DNA of 40,502 bases from Pseudolabrys sp. (GCA_019247925.1 JAFBAG010000015.1:1-40502); one strand, 5' to 3'; shown: positions 1-11,181, numbered from the stretch's first letter. Numbers and translations are program-made. Notes: generated by a model not told the origin, from the letters alone.

Positions 1-4
1 GACC

Positions 5-322
5 TTGTCGCTGCTCTCCGGCGGCGAGCAGGCCCTCACCGCGATGGCGCTCATTTTCGCCGTGTTCCTCACCAATCCGGCGCCGATCTGCGTGCTGGAC
101 GAAGTCGACGCGCCGCTCGACGACCACAACGTCGAACGCTTCTGCGATCTGCTCGACGAGATGACGAAATCGACTGAAACGCGCTTCGTCATCATCACCC
201 ATAATCCGATCACGATGGCGCGGATGAACCGCCTGTTCGGCGTGACGATGGCCGAACGCGGCGTCTCGCAGCTTGTCTCGGTCGACCTCGATGTCGCGGT
301 GAAATTCCGCGAGGCGAGCTGA
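5..322 (+). CDS. smc: Chromosome segregation protein SMC, C-terminal fragment (5' end outside window)
   Basis: [21 protein letters not shown] signature, [17 protein letters not shown] Walker B/D-loop, and ITHN motif typical of the SMC C-terminal ATPase lobe; the frame continues to the window edge. Confidence 0.9.
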   Translation: MSLLSGGEQALTAMALIFAVFLTNPAPICVLDEVDAPLDDHNVERFCDLLDEMTKSTETRFVIITHNPITMARMNRLFGVTMAERGVSQLVSVDLDVAVKFREAS

Positions 323-430
323 AATCCTCAATTCGGCAAGGACTTAGCCGACGGTCGCGACGCTCTTGTGCGCTCGGCGCGGCACACCATCTAGGCTAGG
401 CTTTTGGCATTAGCCTGCGGGGAGGATTTC

Positions 431-994
431 ATGTCTTGGACTGGCTGGATCATTTTGGGCGTCATCGCGGTCGTCATTCTGTGGGCGATCTCGATCTACA
501 ACAGCCTTGTCGCGCTGCGTCAGCGCACCAACCAGGCTTTCGCCGACATCGACGTGCAGCTCAAGCAGCGCTCCGACCTGATCCCCAATCTGGTCGAGAC
601 CGTGAAGGGCTATGCGGCGCATGAGAAGAGCACGCTCGATGCGGTGATCCGCGCCCGGAACGCGGCGATCGCGGCGCCCGGCGTCGAGCAGAAAGTCGCG
701 GCGGAAAATGCGCTGACCGGCGCCCTGCGCGGCCTGTTCGCGCTGTCGGAATCGTATCCGGACCTCAAGGCCAACCAGAATTTCCAGCAATTGCAGGGCG
801 AGATCTCGGACATCGAGAACAAGCTCGCGGCCTCGCGGCGCTTCTACAATAACGCAGTGCAGGAATATAACACCGGCATCGAGCAGTTCCCGGCGTCGAT
901 CTTCGCCGGCATGTTCGGCTTCGGTCACCGCACCTTCTTCGATCTTGGCGAGAGCCGCGCACAGCTCGAGCAGGCACCGAGCGTGAAGTTCTAG
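431..994 (+). CDS. LemA family protein
   Basis: N-terminal TM then YNSLVALRQRTNQAFADIDVQLKQRSDLIPNLVETVKGYAAHE, the LemA family core; SD ggagg upstream of ATG 431. Confidence 0.93.
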   Translation: MSWTGWIILGVIAVVILWAISIYNSLVALRQRTNQAFADIDVQLKQRSDLIPNLVETVKGYAAHEKSTLDAVIRARNAAIAAPGVEQKVAAENALTGALRGLFALSESYPDLKANQNFQQLQGEISDIENKLAASRRFYNNAVQEYNTGIEQFPASIFAGMFGFGHRTFFDLGESRAQLEQAPSVKF

Positions 995-1017
995 CGCACG
1001 CGCACCGGAGGCCGGGA

Positions 1018-2115
1018 ATGGCCGCCTACGGTCTTTACACGCACATCCAGGCGAACAGGTTTCGCTCGATCCTGCTGCTGATCGGGCTGTTCGTCCTCGT
1101 CTATGTGCTGGTCTTCGCCGGCGCGCTGATCGCCGAAGTCGTCTTGCGCGGCGATGCTCCTCTGGAATTTCTGGTCCGCGGCGCGGTCTACGATTTCTGG
1201 ATCGCATTTCCCTTCGCCACCGGCGGCGCGATTCTATGGATTCTGATCGCCTATAAATTCCATCAGTCGATGATCGATTCGATCACGGGCGCCGATGACG
1301 TGACGAGGACGGAGAACCCCCGGCTCTACAATCTGATCGAGAATCTCTGCATCTCGCGCGGCATCCCCGTGCCGAAGCTCAAGATATCGGAGGAGACGGC
1401 GCTCAACGCCTTCGCCACCGGGCTTAATCAAAAGCAATACTCGATCACGGTCACGCGGGGACTGCTTGACGCGCTCAACGACGAGGAGCTGGAAGCCGTG
1501 CTCGGCCACGAGCTCACCCATATCCGCAATGGCGACGTGAAGATGATGGTCATCGCCATGGTGATCGCCGGGGTGATCTCGTTCTTCGGCGAGATGATTT
1601 TCCGCATCTTTTTCCAGGGCAATTGGCGGGTTTCAAGCGGGTCGTCCAGTTCATCGCGCTCCTCGAGCGAAAAGAAAGGCGGCGGCGCCGGCATTGCCAT
1701 CCTTATCGCGGTCGTCCTGATCGTCGTGGCGTGGCTGCTGTCGATCGTCATTCGCTTCGCGCTGTCGCGCCGGCGCGAATTCCTCGCCGATGCAGGCTCG
1801 GTCGAGCTGACCAAGAATCCGGACGCCATGATCTCGGCACTGCGCAAGATCGAAGGCCGCGGCGAACTGGTGCGCGCCAATTCGGCGATCATGGAAATGT
1901 GCTTCGACAATCCGCGCGAAGGCTTCGCCGATCTGTTCGCCACACATCCGTCGGTCGATCGCCGGGTTGCCGCGATCGTGCAGTTCGCCGGCGGTCATGA
2001 TCCGGGCCCGTTGGCCCTGCCCGGTCCAGGGCAACCTGCACAGATCGAAAAACCAACCGAAGGGCCGTGGAGCGGCCAGGCCGACGCCCAGCCGCGCTCA
2101 GGGCCGTGGAGCTAG
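1018..2115 (+). CDS. M48 family membrane zinc metalloprotease (HtpX-like)
   Basis: [12 protein letters not shown] (HExxH), downstream RREFLADA glutamate motif, several TM segments, directly after lemA. Confidence 0.93.
   Translation: MAAYGLYTHIQANRFRSILLLIGLFVLVYVLVFAGALIAEVVLRGDAPLEFLVRGAVYDFWIAFPFATGGAILWILIAYKFHQSMIDSITGADDVTRTENPRLYNLIENLCISRGIPVPKLKISEETALNAFATGLNQKQYSITVTRGLLDALNDEELEAVLGHELTHIRNGDVKMMVIAMVIAGVISFFGEMIFRIFFQGNWRVSSGSSSSSRSSSEKKGGGAGIAILIAVVLIVVAWLLSIVIRFALSRRREFLADAGSVELTKNPDAMISALRKIEGRGELVRANSAIMEMCFDNPREGFADLFATHPSVDRRVAAIVQFAGGHDPGPLALPGPGQPAQIEKPTEGPWSGQADAQPRSGPWS
2061..2112. repeat. 13-bp direct repeat agggccgtggagc (2061-2073 and 2100-2112), C-terminal GPWS duplication of the M48 protease
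   Basis: Two identical 13-mers read directly in the sequence. Confidence 0.85.
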
Positions 2116-2660
2116 TGGCCTTCGAATGAGACGAGCGTGCGCACTGGTACGTTCATCGCACGCAGTTTGGCGGCACCGCCCAGCTCCGGAAGATCGACCA
2201 CGAAGCACGCCGCTACCACTTCGGCACCGAGTTGACGCAGCAGTTTCACCGCACCCTCCGCGGTGCCGCCGGTCGCGATCAGGTCGTCGACGAGGATCAC
2301 ACGCTCGCCACGGGCTACCGCATCCTCGTGCATTTCCATCTCGTCGATGCCGTATTCGAGCGAATAGCCGATGGTCACGCGCTTGAACGGGAGCTTGCCT
2401 TTCTTGCGGATCGGGACAAAGCCGCACGAAAGCTGATGCGCGACCGCGCCGCCGAGAATGAACCCGCGCGCTTCGATGCCCGCGACCTTATCGATCTTTT
2501 CGGAAGCGCAGGGCGACACCAGCGCATCGACTGCGCGGCGGAACGCCTGGGCATTGCCGAGCAGCGTGGTGATGTCGCGGAACAGGATGCCGGGCTTGGG
2601 ATAGTCGGGGATGGTCCGGATCGTCGCGCGCAATTCGGCCTGGAGCGCGGACGACGTCAT
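2112..2660 (-). CDS. apt: Adenine phosphoribosyltransferase
   Basis: PRPP-binding loop [33 protein letters not shown]; correct length (182 aa). Confidence 0.95.
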   Translation of the reverse strand: MTSSALQAELRATIRTIPDYPKPGILFRDITTLLGNAQAFRRAVDALVSPCASEKIDKVAGIEARGFILGGAVAHQLSCGFVPIRKKGKLPFKRVTIGYSLEYGIDEMEMHEDAVARGERVILVDDLIATGGTAEGAVKLLRQLGAEVVAACFVVDLPELGGAAKLRAMNVPVRTLVSFEGH

Positions 2661-3043
2661 GCCCCTGGCACCCAGCGCCGCGGCGTCTCCCGCTTGTCGT
2701 CATAGGCCGCTTCGAAGATCGGCGCGGCAAGCGTCGAACGGATGTGGAGCACGCCCGTCCCGGCATTGGAAAAGCCGTGCTTGTGGCCGGCGGGCACGAC
2801 GACGAGCTGGCCGCCGGTCAATATCTCGCGGCGTTCACCGACCCAAATTTCCGCCCTGCCTTCGACGACATGGAGGATTTCCTCGACCGCATGCAGGTGC
2901 GTCGGCGCGCCGTGGCCGGGATCGCACCATTGCTCGAACATGCAGAGCTGCGCCGCCCCGTTATCTGCCGACGCGGCCATGCGCGTGCGAACGCCCGGCC
3001 GCCACTCCTCGGCCTGTTGGCGCGCAATATCGATGACGCGCAC
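2657..3043 (-). CDS. Cupin-domain protein
   Basis: [22 protein letters not shown] (cupin motif 1) and [11 protein letters not shown] (motif 2); 4-nt overlap with apt. Confidence 0.85.
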   Translation of the reverse strand: MRVIDIARQQAEEWRPGVRTRMAASADNGAAQLCMFEQWCDPGHGAPTHLHAVEEILHVVEGRAEIWVGERREILTGGQLVVVPAGHKHGFSNAGTGVLHIRSTLAAPIFEAAYDDKRETPRRWVPGA

Positions 3044-3047
3044 CGCG

Positions 3048-3245
3048 CTATTTCTTGGCGAGGCGCTCTTCGAAGGTCTGGCCGCCCTTCATCTTGTTGA
3101 TGAGCTGCGCCTCATTGATCTGCACCACGACGGCATCGGCGGGCACGTTGCAGTTCTTCATCACCGCCTGGGTAATATCGAGCATCAGCTGCTTCTTGGC
3201 TTCGTTGCTGCGGCCGGCGGCGAGATTGATTGTGACCTCTGGCAT
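3048..3245 (-). CDS. 4-oxalocrotonate tautomerase family enzyme
   Basis: 65-aa MPEVTINLAAGRSNEAKKQLMLDIT... with catalytic Pro1 after Met; the ORF-track start at 3584 is over-extended. Confidence 0.88.
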   Translation of the reverse strand: MPEVTINLAAGRSNEAKKQLMLDITQAVMKNCNVPADAVVVQINEAQLINKMKGGQTFEERLAKK

Positions 3246-3295
3246 GGCGATCTCCTTGGAATAAGCCGCTAGCAAAGCGCGAGTGCGCCTTCTCT

Positions 3296-4207
3296 TCAAG
3301 CCGGTCGGCGGCCCACCGGCTCGCGCAAACTGAGGATGCCTGCGATCACGAAGTTCAACGCGTCGGTGGGCGGCTTGTGGCGCAGCCGCACCAGGGCGAT
3401 CCTGCGCGTGAGGCGTGGGCTGAGCGCCGCGACCTTGGCATTGGTAAGTCCCACGTGACCTTGGCCAAGGCAAAGCCGCGGCACGATTGAACAGCCCAAG
3501 CCCACCGCCACCAGGCTCTTGATGGCTTCGACATTGTCGAAAGTCATGACCGGCTTGGGCTGGGCGCCATCGCGCGCCAGCCATTCGCTGATGCTCCGGC
3601 GCAGCGCGGATTCTTCATTGCCGAGGATCAAGGGGCATTCACTCAAATATTTCGGAGAGACGCGTTTCGGCACGTTGCGGACGGTCTTCGGCAAAATGGC
3701 AACCAAGTCGTCATCGAAAAGCGGGGTAACTTCGAATTCGCGATCAGCGACCGGCAACGCGCACAGGCCGAGATCGAGCGCGTTACTCTTGAGAAGCTTC
3801 AAAGTCGTCGCCGTAAGGCCGGCCTTGAGGACGAGTTCGAGCTGCGGGTGCTCGGTTTTCAACCGCCGCAAGATCGGCGGCAGCGCGTACATCAACACCG
3901 TGGCGCTGGTGCCGATGCGCACCCGGCCCGCGAAACGGTCGTCGAAGCTGCGCATCGCGCTGCGTGTCCGGGCATCCTCCTCGAGCAGTTGCCGCGCATG
4001 CTCGATCAGCTTCTCGCCGGCGGGTGTCGGATAAGCGCGCTTGCCGAGACGCTCGATCAGCGTGACCTTGAAGCGCTTCTCCAACTCATGGACCTGGTGG
4101 GTGATCGCCGGTTGCGAGAGGTTGAGCTGTTTGGCCGCCGCGGTGAAGCTGCCGCGCTCGACCACTTCGATGAATGCGCGGAGCTGGTCGAGATTGAGGC
4201 TGCGCAT
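3296..4207 (-). CDS. LysR family transcriptional regulator
   Basis: N-terminal HTH LDQLRAFIEVVERGSFTAAAKQLNLSQPAITHQVHELEKRF; substrate-binding domain follows. Confidence 0.95.
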   Translation of the reverse strand: MRSLNLDQLRAFIEVVERGSFTAAAKQLNLSQPAITHQVHELEKRFKVTLIERLGKRAYPTPAGEKLIEHARQLLEEDARTRSAMRSFDDRFAGRVRIGTSATVLMYALPPILRRLKTEHPQLELVLKAGLTATTLKLLKSNALDLGLCALPVADREFEVTPLFDDDLVAILPKTVRNVPKRVSPKYLSECPLILGNEESALRRSISEWLARDGAQPKPVMTFDNVEAIKSLVAVGLGCSIVPRLCLGQGHVGLTNAKVAALSPRLTRRIALVRLRHKPPTDALNFVIAGILSLREPVGRRPA

Positions 4208-4242
4208 GGCTATAGAGACCTTTTATCGTTTCAATGAAAACA

Positions 4243-4267
4243 ATGAGTTTGCGCTATGAGTTTGCGC
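4243..4267. repeat. 13-bp-period tandem repeat atgagtttgcgc-t-atgagtttgcgc between the LysR gene and the small ORF
   Basis: Two 12-nt identical copies, 4243-4254 and 4256-4267. Confidence 0.85.
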
Positions 4268-4326
4268 GTCGCAACGTCAGCGTCGGGGGATGTCTTCGGG
4301 GGGTGTACCAACCTTGGAGAATGGCG

Positions 4327-4508
4327 ATGCAAAGCACGCTCAATACCACCCGCCTGCAAGCCGCAAGTCAGGCCGTCCGGGCTCCTGACAAGGAAACCGG
4401 CGCTGCTCCGGCGACCGCCGCCGCGCAGGTTACGTCGCGCGCGCAGGACGATAAGCCACGCGCCGCCCAAACTCACTGGTACGATATGATGGGCGGTATC
4501 GGCGGGCT

Positions 4509-4512
<4 letters not shown>
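4327..4512 (+). CDS. Small uncharacterised protein (about 61 aa), divergent from LysR
   Basis: ORF MQSTLNTTRLQ...HWYDMMGGIGGL; ggaga SD 6 nt upstream of ATG 4327; no family recognised. Confidence 0.5.
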
Positions 4513-5396
<884 letters not shown>

Positions 5397-5401
5397 CTCC
5401 G

Positions 5402-5432
5402 AAAAACAAAAAGGGGCCCAAAAGGGCCCCTT
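5402..5432 (-). terminator. Rho-independent terminator after the cytochrome bc1 operon
   Basis: aaggggccc-aaaa-gggcccctt perfect 9-bp stem (5411-5432); on the minus strand it is followed by a T-rich tract (complement of aaaaacaaa). Confidence 0.88.
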
Positions 5433-5453
5433 CCGTCAAGCCGCGCACTGCCT

Positions 5454-6317
5454 TCAGGCGCGATCTTTGAGCTTTTCCGGGTGCGCATGCACGTCGTGCC
5501 AGACCTTTTTCTTCGTGAAGTAGAGAAGCCCGGCGAGGACCAACAGGAAGATCATGACTTGCAGGCCGAGGCGCTTGCGCGCGACCAGATTTGGCTCGGC
5601 GGTCCACATCAGGAAAGCCGCGACGTCCTGGGCATATTGATCGAGCGTCGCCGGCGCGCCGTCGTCAAACGTGACCTGCCCGTTCTGGAGCGGCGGCGGC
5701 ATGCCGATCATATGGCCGGGGAACATCGTGTTGTAGTTCATGCCCGCCGGCATCTGCATGTCTTTGGGCTTCTCGGCGTAGCCCTTGAGCAGCGCCGCGA
5801 TGTAGTCGACACCGTGCTCCTGGTACTGCGTAACCATATCGAGCACGAACCAGGGGAAGCCGCGCTCATAAGTGCGGGCTTTCGCCATCACCGTGAGGTC
5901 GGGCGGATAAGCGCCGCCATTTGCCGCGCGGCCGGCCTGCTCGTTGGCAAAAGGCTTGGGGAAATAATCCGCGACCCGGCCTTCGCGTTCGAACATCTCG
6001 CCGGCGTCGTTTGGACCGTCTTTTATCTTGTACTCGCTCGCGATTGCCGCGGCCTGCGCCGGCGAATAGCCCGGCCCGCCGGCGTCCGCGAGGTTGCGGA
6101 AGGCGAGCATTTCCATCGAATGGCAGGCCGAGCAGACCTCCTTGTAGATCTTGAAGCCGCGCTGCAACTGGGCCTGATCGAACTTGCCGAAAGGACCGGC
6201 GAACGACCATTTGAGCCGCGGCGGCTGCGGGGCCTCGTGGGAATGCTCGTCGGCGGCGTAGGCCAGCGAGGGCGAAAGCAGAAGCGCTGCCAAAGCAAGC
6301 GTGCGGACGGTTTTCAT
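5454..6317 (-). CDS. fbcC/petC: Cytochrome c1
   Basis: Signal peptide MKTVRTLALAALLLSPSLAYA; heme motif CSACH; C-terminal TM anchor; follows cyt b. Confidence 0.95.
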   Translation of the reverse strand: MKTVRTLALAALLLSPSLAYAADEHSHEAPQPPRLKWSFAGPFGKFDQAQLQRGFKIYKEVCSACHSMEMLAFRNLADAGGPGYSPAQAAAIASEYKIKDGPNDAGEMFEREGRVADYFPKPFANEQAGRAANGGAYPPDLTVMAKARTYERGFPWFVLDMVTQYQEHGVDYIAALLKGYAEKPKDMQMPAGMNYNTMFPGHMIGMPPPLQNGQVTFDDGAPATLDQYAQDVAAFLMWTAEPNLVARKRLGLQVMIFLLVLAGLLYFTKKKVWHDVHAHPEKLKDRA

Positions 6318-6319
6318 GC

Positions 6320-7588
6320 TCACGCTCCCGTCCGGGTCGGCGGCGGCGCCGACGCGCCGATCGGCACATCGCCGTGCAATACCGAGTCGAGGATCGAATT
6401 CGGCACCGGTTTCGTCTTTTCGAAGATGCCGAGCAGCGGCAGCACGACGATGAAGTAGCCGAAGTAATAGACCGTCAGAATGCGCGCCAGAATAACGTAA
6501 ATGCCTTCCGCAGGCTTGGCGCCGAGCCAGCCAAGCCCGATGCAGGTCGCCACGAACAGCCAGAAGAACTGCTTGAACAGCGGCCGGTAACGGCCGGAGC
6601 GCACCGGCGACGTGTCGAGCCAAGGCAGGAAGGCAAGGATCAGGATGGAGCCGCCGAGCGCGACGACGCCCATCAGCTTGTCCGGAATGGCGCGCAAGAT
6701 CGCGTAGAACGGCAGGTAATACCACTCCGGCACGATGTGCGTCGGGGTCACGGCCGGATTGGCCGGAATGTAATTGTCAGCATGGCCGAGGAAGTTCGGC
6801 AGGTAGAACACGAACCACGCGAACACCAGACAGAAGCACACCATCAGGAAAGCGTCCTTGATGGTCGCATATGGAGTGAAGGCGACGGTGTCCTTCTCGG
6901 TCTTGGGCTCGACACCGGTCGGGTTGTTCTGGCCGACCACATGAAGCGCCCAGATGTGCAGCACGACCACGCCTGCGATCACGAAGGGCAGCAGGTAATG
7001 CAGCGAATAGAAGCGGTTCAAAGTCGGATTGCCGACGGCGTAGCCGCCCCACAGCCAGGTCACGATCGGCTCGCCCACGCCCGGGATCGCCGAGAACAGG
7101 TTGGTGATGACGGTCGCCGCCCAGAAGCTCATCTGGCCCCACGGCAGCACGTAGCCCATGAAGCCGGTCGCCATCATGAGCAGATAGATAATGACACCGA
7201 GGATCCAGAGCACTTCGCGCGGCTCCTTGTAGGAGCCGTAATACATGCCGCGGAAGATGTGGACGTACACCGCAAGGAAGAACATCGCCGCGCCATTGGC
7301 GTGCACATAGCGCAACAGCCAGCCGTAGTTGACGTCGCGCATGATCTGCTCGACGGATTTGAAGGCGAAATCGACATGGGGGGTGTAGTGCATCGCCAGA
7401 ATAATTCCGGTGATGATCTGGACGCCGAGCATGAAGGAGAGAATGCCGCCGAACGTCCACCAGTAGTTCAGATTACGCGGCGTCGGGTAAGCGACGAAGG
7501 AAGAATGGATCAGTCCGCCGATCGGGAGGCGGCGCTCCAACCAGCGCATGAAGCCATTGGTCGGCTGATAAGTGGACGGTCCGCTCAT
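6320..7588 (-). CDS. fbcB/petB: Cytochrome b of the bc1 complex
   Basis: [67 protein letters not shown] motifs; ATG 7588 with aagg SD. Confidence 0.97.
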   Translation of the reverse strand: MSGPSTYQPTNGFMRWLERRLPIGGLIHSSFVAYPTPRNLNYWWTFGGILSFMLGVQIITGIILAMHYTPHVDFAFKSVEQIMRDVNYGWLLRYVHANGAAMFFLAVYVHIFRGMYYGSYKEPREVLWILGVIIYLLMMATGFMGYVLPWGQMSFWAATVITNLFSAIPGVGEPIVTWLWGGYAVGNPTLNRFYSLHYLLPFVIAGVVVLHIWALHVVGQNNPTGVEPKTEKDTVAFTPYATIKDAFLMVCFCLVFAWFVFYLPNFLGHADNYIPANPAVTPTHIVPEWYYLPFYAILRAIPDKLMGVVALGGSILILAFLPWLDTSPVRSGRYRPLFKQFFWLFVATCIGLGWLGAKPAEGIYVILARILTVYYFGYFIVVLPLLGIFEKTKPVPNSILDSVLHGDVPIGASAPPPTRTGA

Positions 7589-7608
7589 GTTCAACCTTTA
7601 GAGTACGA

Positions 7609-8136
7609 TCAGCCGATCTTGATTCTGGTGTCAGAGACGAATTCGTAAGGCGGCAGCGGAAGATTTTTCGGCGCCGGTCCACGGCGGATTCGGCCCGACG
7701 TGTCGTACTGCGAGCCGTGGCAGGGGCAGAAGAAACCCTGGTAATCGCCCGAATGCGCGAGCGGGATACAGCCGAGGTGGGTGCAGATGCCGACCAGCAC
7801 CAACCACTGATCTTTGCCCTGCTTCACGCGCTTGGCGTCGGATTCCGGATCGGGCAGCTCGTTGTCCTTGACCGCGCGGGCCTCGTCGATTTCCTTCTTC
7901 GTGCGATGCGTGATGAAGATCGGCTTGCCGCGCCAGAATACCTTGATGACCTGGCCTTCCGCGATCGGACCGAGATCGACTTCGATGGGCGCCCCGGCCG
8001 CAATCGTCGAGGCGTCCGGATTCATTTGGGAGATCAGCGGGACGAGAGCAGCAGCTGCGCCGACCGCACCGACCGCGCCCGTGGCGATATAGAGAAAATC
8101 GCGGCGCGTCTGATGCGCCGAAGACATCGTCGTCAC
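7609..8136 (-). CDS. fbcF/petA: Ubiquinol-cytochrome c reductase iron-sulfur (Rieske) subunit
   Basis: Tat-like [17 protein letters not shown]; Rieske CTHLGC and CPCHGS motifs; possible GTG start at 8136 or ATG at 8127. Confidence 0.96.
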   Translation of the reverse strand: MTTMSSAHQTRRDFLYIATGAVGAVGAAAALVPLISQMNPDASTIAAGAPIEVDLGPIAEGQVIKVFWRGKPIFITHRTKKEIDEARAVKDNELPDPESDAKRVKQGKDQWLVLVGICTHLGCIPLAHSGDYQGFFCPCHGSQYDTSGRIRRGPAPKNLPLPPYEFVSDTRIKIG

Positions 8137-8358
8137 GTCCTATGTCCTCTCGCCGGCTGGCGTTGAGACCGCTCGCGGATTGGAGCCGGCCGGGGTCAAA
8201 AACCCAGTGGCGGCAAGCGGGCCGGCACGGCAATTTTTGCAGAAAATCGCGCGCCAGCGGGCGTTTAGTGCCATTCTTAAGAAGGAAGGGCAAGCCCGGT
8301 CTGGCGGCAAAGTCCACAGGCCGCACAGGCAATTTCACATGGTCTGACACGCACTTCG

Positions 8359-8817
8359 ATGATCCGTATCGCGCTCTTCCAACCCGACATTCCGCAAAAC
8401 ACCGGCACGATATTGCGTCTTGCCGCCTGCCTCGGCGTCGAGGCCCACATCATCGAGCCGGCCGGGTTCGATGTGAGCGACCGGAATTTTCGGCGCGCCG
8501 GGATGGATTACCTCGATCAGCTCGCCATCACGCGGCACGCGGACTGGGCCGCCTTCGAGGGCTGGCGCAGGGGCACGCGCGCCCGTCTGATCCTCTTTAC
8601 GACCAAGGCAGCGCAAAGCTTTGTCGCGTTCGAGTTTCGCGACGGCGACATCTTGCTGTTTGGCCGGGAAAGCGCAGGCGTGCCGGACCATGTTCACGAG
8701 GCGGCCGAGGCGCGCCTCACCATTCCGATGCGCGAAGGTCTGCGCTCGCTCAACGTGGCAATGGCGACCGCGATCGGAACGGCCGAAGCGCTGCGGCAAA
8801 TCGGCCAATTCGGGTAA
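8359..8817 (+). CDS. trmL: tRNA (cytidine(34)-2'-O)-methyltransferase (SPOUT)
   Basis: IALFQPDIPQNTGTILRLAACLGVEAHIIEPAGF and LNVAMATAIGTAEALRQ SPOUT motifs. Confidence 0.93.
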   Translation: MIRIALFQPDIPQNTGTILRLAACLGVEAHIIEPAGFDVSDRNFRRAGMDYLDQLAITRHADWAAFEGWRRGTRARLILFTTKAAQSFVAFEFRDGDILLFGRESAGVPDHVHEAAEARLTIPMREGLRSLNVAMATAIGTAEALRQIGQFG

Positions 8818-8819
8818 AA

Positions 8820-8833
8820 ATGATCCAGATCAA
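8820..8833. promoter_or_regulatory. Candidate Crp/FNR-family (FNR/FixK-like) box upstream of hemF
   Basis: aTGATccagATCAA versus TTGAT-N4-ATCAA: 9/10 consensus positions; about 55 nt upstream of the hemF start. Confidence 0.65.
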
Positions 8834-8888
8834 AGCCCTTCGAAACGACGCCCGATTACCTATTCGCGCACTAAGCTAATATGAGGGC

Positions 8889-9785
8889 ATGATGGACGCT
8901 GGCATGCTGGAAGCGCACAAAGTGCGCGCGACGACCTGGTTCGAAAGTCTGCGCGACGATATCTGCCGCGCGCTCGAGCTTATCGAAGACGATGCTCCGG
9001 CCATGCCGCAGACCGCGAGCCTTAAGCCGGCCCGCTTTGTCCGCAAAGCCTGGCAACGAACCGATCACAGCGGCAAACCGGGCGGCGGGGGCACGATGGC
9101 GCTGCTCCATGGCCGGGTTTTCGAAAAAGCGGGCGTGCATTGCTCGACGGTGCACGGCGAGTTCGCGCCGGAATTTCGCAAGGAGATCCCAGGCGCGGCG
9201 GAAGATCCGCGATTCTGGGCCTCGGGCATCTCGCTGATCATCCACCCGCAGAACCCCAACGTGCCGGCTGTGCACATGAATACGCGGTTCGTCGTCACCA
9301 CGAAGGCATGGTTTGGCGGTGGCGCCGATCTCACCCCGGTCCTGGAAAAGCGACGCACGCAAAACGACCCGGACACGATCGCCTTCCACGCGGCCATGAA
9401 ACAGGCTTGCGATGCCCATCCTGACGTCGCGGCCTATGACGAACTCAAGAAATGGTGCGACGAGTATTTCTATCTCAAGCACCGCAAAGAGCCGCGCGGC
9501 ATCGGCGGCATATTTTTCGACTGGCAGGACAGCGGCGATTGGGAAAAGGATTTTCACTTCACCCAGGATGTCGGACGGGCGTTCCTGCGGATTTACCCCG
9601 AGCTGGTACGCCGGAATTTCTCGACGCCCTGGAGCGAGGCCGACCGCGATGAGCAGTTGGTCCGGCGCGGGCGCTATGTCGAATTCAACCTGCTGTACGA
9701 CCGGGGCACGATTTTCGGCCTGCGCACAGGCGGCAATGTGGAGTCGATCCTGTCCTCGCTGCCGCCCGTGGTGAAATGGCCTTAA
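8889..9785 (+). CDS. hemF: Oxygen-dependent coproporphyrinogen III oxidase
   Basis: [66 protein letters not shown] motifs. Confidence 0.95.
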   Translation: MMDAGMLEAHKVRATTWFESLRDDICRALELIEDDAPAMPQTASLKPARFVRKAWQRTDHSGKPGGGGTMALLHGRVFEKAGVHCSTVHGEFAPEFRKEIPGAAEDPRFWASGISLIIHPQNPNVPAVHMNTRFVVTTKAWFGGGADLTPVLEKRRTQNDPDTIAFHAAMKQACDAHPDVAAYDELKKWCDEYFYLKHRKEPRGIGGIFFDWQDSGDWEKDFHFTQDVGRAFLRIYPELVRRNFSTPWSEADRDEQLVRRGRYVEFNLLYDRGTIFGLRTGGNVESILSSLPPVVKWP

Positions 9786-10540
9786 CGCAAAGCGCCGGCG
9801 ATCAAGCTTAGGCCACCCACCAACACGACCGCGTCGAGAATTGCGGTGTGAACATGCACCGGCATGCGCTCGACGAGTATGCGCGCGACGAACGCACCGG
9901 GCATTGCGGACAGCCCGATCAGCAAAGCGAAAGCGATGACCTGCGGCGTCAGCACGCCGGCATATCCGAACACGGAAATCTTGATGACGCTGATGACGAT
10001 TGAAATCACGGCGTCGGTTGCAACAACGGCGGCGCCTTCCAGCCCTGCCGACAGGAGCAGAGTCAGCATGATGACGCCCGAGCCCGCCGTGCCGCCGACC
10101 AGCAGACCATAAAGCGTCGAACCGGCTGCAAATCCTGCGTCGCCGAACCGGAAGCCGCGTTTGCGCGCCATCCAGCGCAGCGGCACGCTGAGAACGAGCA
10201 TCGCACCGATCGCTATCGCGGCGCCCTTCCCGGTGAGAAACGTGTAGCCCCAGGCTCCGAGCACGCAGGTCGGAATTGCGGCGATCAGGGCGAGCCTGAC
10301 GCGGGGCCAATCGAGATAACGGTGAAACGCCGCGGCGCGGCTGAAATTGGTGAACAAGGCCGAGATGGCAATGATCGGCACGACCGGCGCGGCGCCGATG
10401 ATCGGCACCAGCACCAGGGGCATCAGCGCACCGGTGCCATAACCCGCTACGCCGCCAAGCACGTTGGCGCAAAACGCCACGACGGCGACCACAACGAGCT
10501 GCCAAAGCGATATGTCGGCAAAGCCTGCGGCGAAGTCCAC
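9782..10540 (-). CDS. TauE/SafE family sulfite exporter-like membrane protein
   Basis: Multi-TM protein with [16 protein letters not shown] and duplicated TauE-like topology. Confidence 0.85.
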   Translation of the reverse strand: MDFAAGFADISLWQLVVVAVVAFCANVLGGVAGYGTGALMPLVLVPIIGAAPVVPIIAISALFTNFSRAAAFHRYLDWPRVRLALIAAIPTCVLGAWGYTFLTGKGAAIAIGAMLVLSVPLRWMARKRGFRFGDAGFAAGSTLYGLLVGGTAGSGVIMLTLLLSAGLEGAAVVATDAVISIVISVIKISVFGYAGVLTPQVIAFALLIGLSAMPGAFVARILVERMPVHVHTAILDAVVLVGGLSLIAGALR

Positions 10541-10563
10541 GCTGCTTTATTGCGCCTGAGCCG

Positions 10564-11178
10564 CTACCTCGCAACCGGCTGCAAGTCGGCCGGCGTGATC
10601 AACACGCCGAACGCCTCGCACCAGATCACCACGCTCGGGTAGTTCTTCAGATCGACTCCGGCCGGGATCGGGTAGCGCTGGCTGCCCTTGAAGGCGCGCA
10701 AGCGTCCGAGGTCGATGAACATCGTGCCCTTCACGCCATTTTCATTGCGGATGTTCGCCTTCGGCACGAGGTAGACGTGATATTTCGGACCGGGTCCCAC
10801 CTCGAAATCCGGCTCCAGAAAAACAACCTTTTCATAAACGCTGACCCTGCCGCGCCCCCAATGAACGGGATCGGATGGATTGGCGTGGATGAAAGTGCCG
10901 GTTGCGACTGCGACTGGGGCCGGCTGCGAGGGCGGGATCGGCGACGGTGGCGCGACTGTCGTAGCGGGTAGCGCATCCGGAGTCGGCGTCGGTGCAGGCG
11001 CCGCAGCTTGAGGCGGCGGTGGCGCAGGCGACGCGACATCGGCGGCGGTCAATTGCTCGGCGGCCGGCGGCGGGGGAAAGACGTACGGGAACAAGAAAAA
11101 GCCGAGGGCAACACCGAACGCCGTGCCGACAATTCCGCCTATGAGGAAGATCACGACGCCGCGAAAGAAACGTCGCAT
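10564..11178 (-). CDS. Membrane-anchored DM13-domain protein with Pro/Ala-rich linker
   Basis: N-terminal TM, PAPPPPQAAAPAPTPTP linker, then GTFIHANPSDPVHWGRGRVSVYE...VVIWCEAFGVLI resembling the DM13 core with its conserved Cys. Confidence 0.78.
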   Translation of the reverse strand: MRRFFRGVVIFLIGGIVGTAFGVALGFFLFPYVFPPPPAAEQLTAADVASPAPPPPQAAAPAPTPTPDALPATTVAPPSPIPPSQPAPVAVATGTFIHANPSDPVHWGRGRVSVYEKVVFLEPDFEVGPGPKYHVYLVPKANIRNENGVKGTMFIDLGRLRAFKGSQRYPIPAGVDLKNYPSVVIWCEAFGVLITPADLQPVAR

Positions 11179-11181
11179 CGC

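Noticed and set aside
6374-7648. 424-aa plus-strand ORF
   Set aside because: Antisense shadow of cytochrome b; long only because of high GC and codon bias
8274-8283. TTCTTAAGAA palindrome upstream of the bc1 operon as an operator
   Set aside because: Only 10 bp, about 140 nt upstream of the Rieske start, with no supporting second copy
8871-10574. 567-aa minus-strand ORF
   Set aside because: Antisense to hemF and out of frame with tauE; no protein-like motifs
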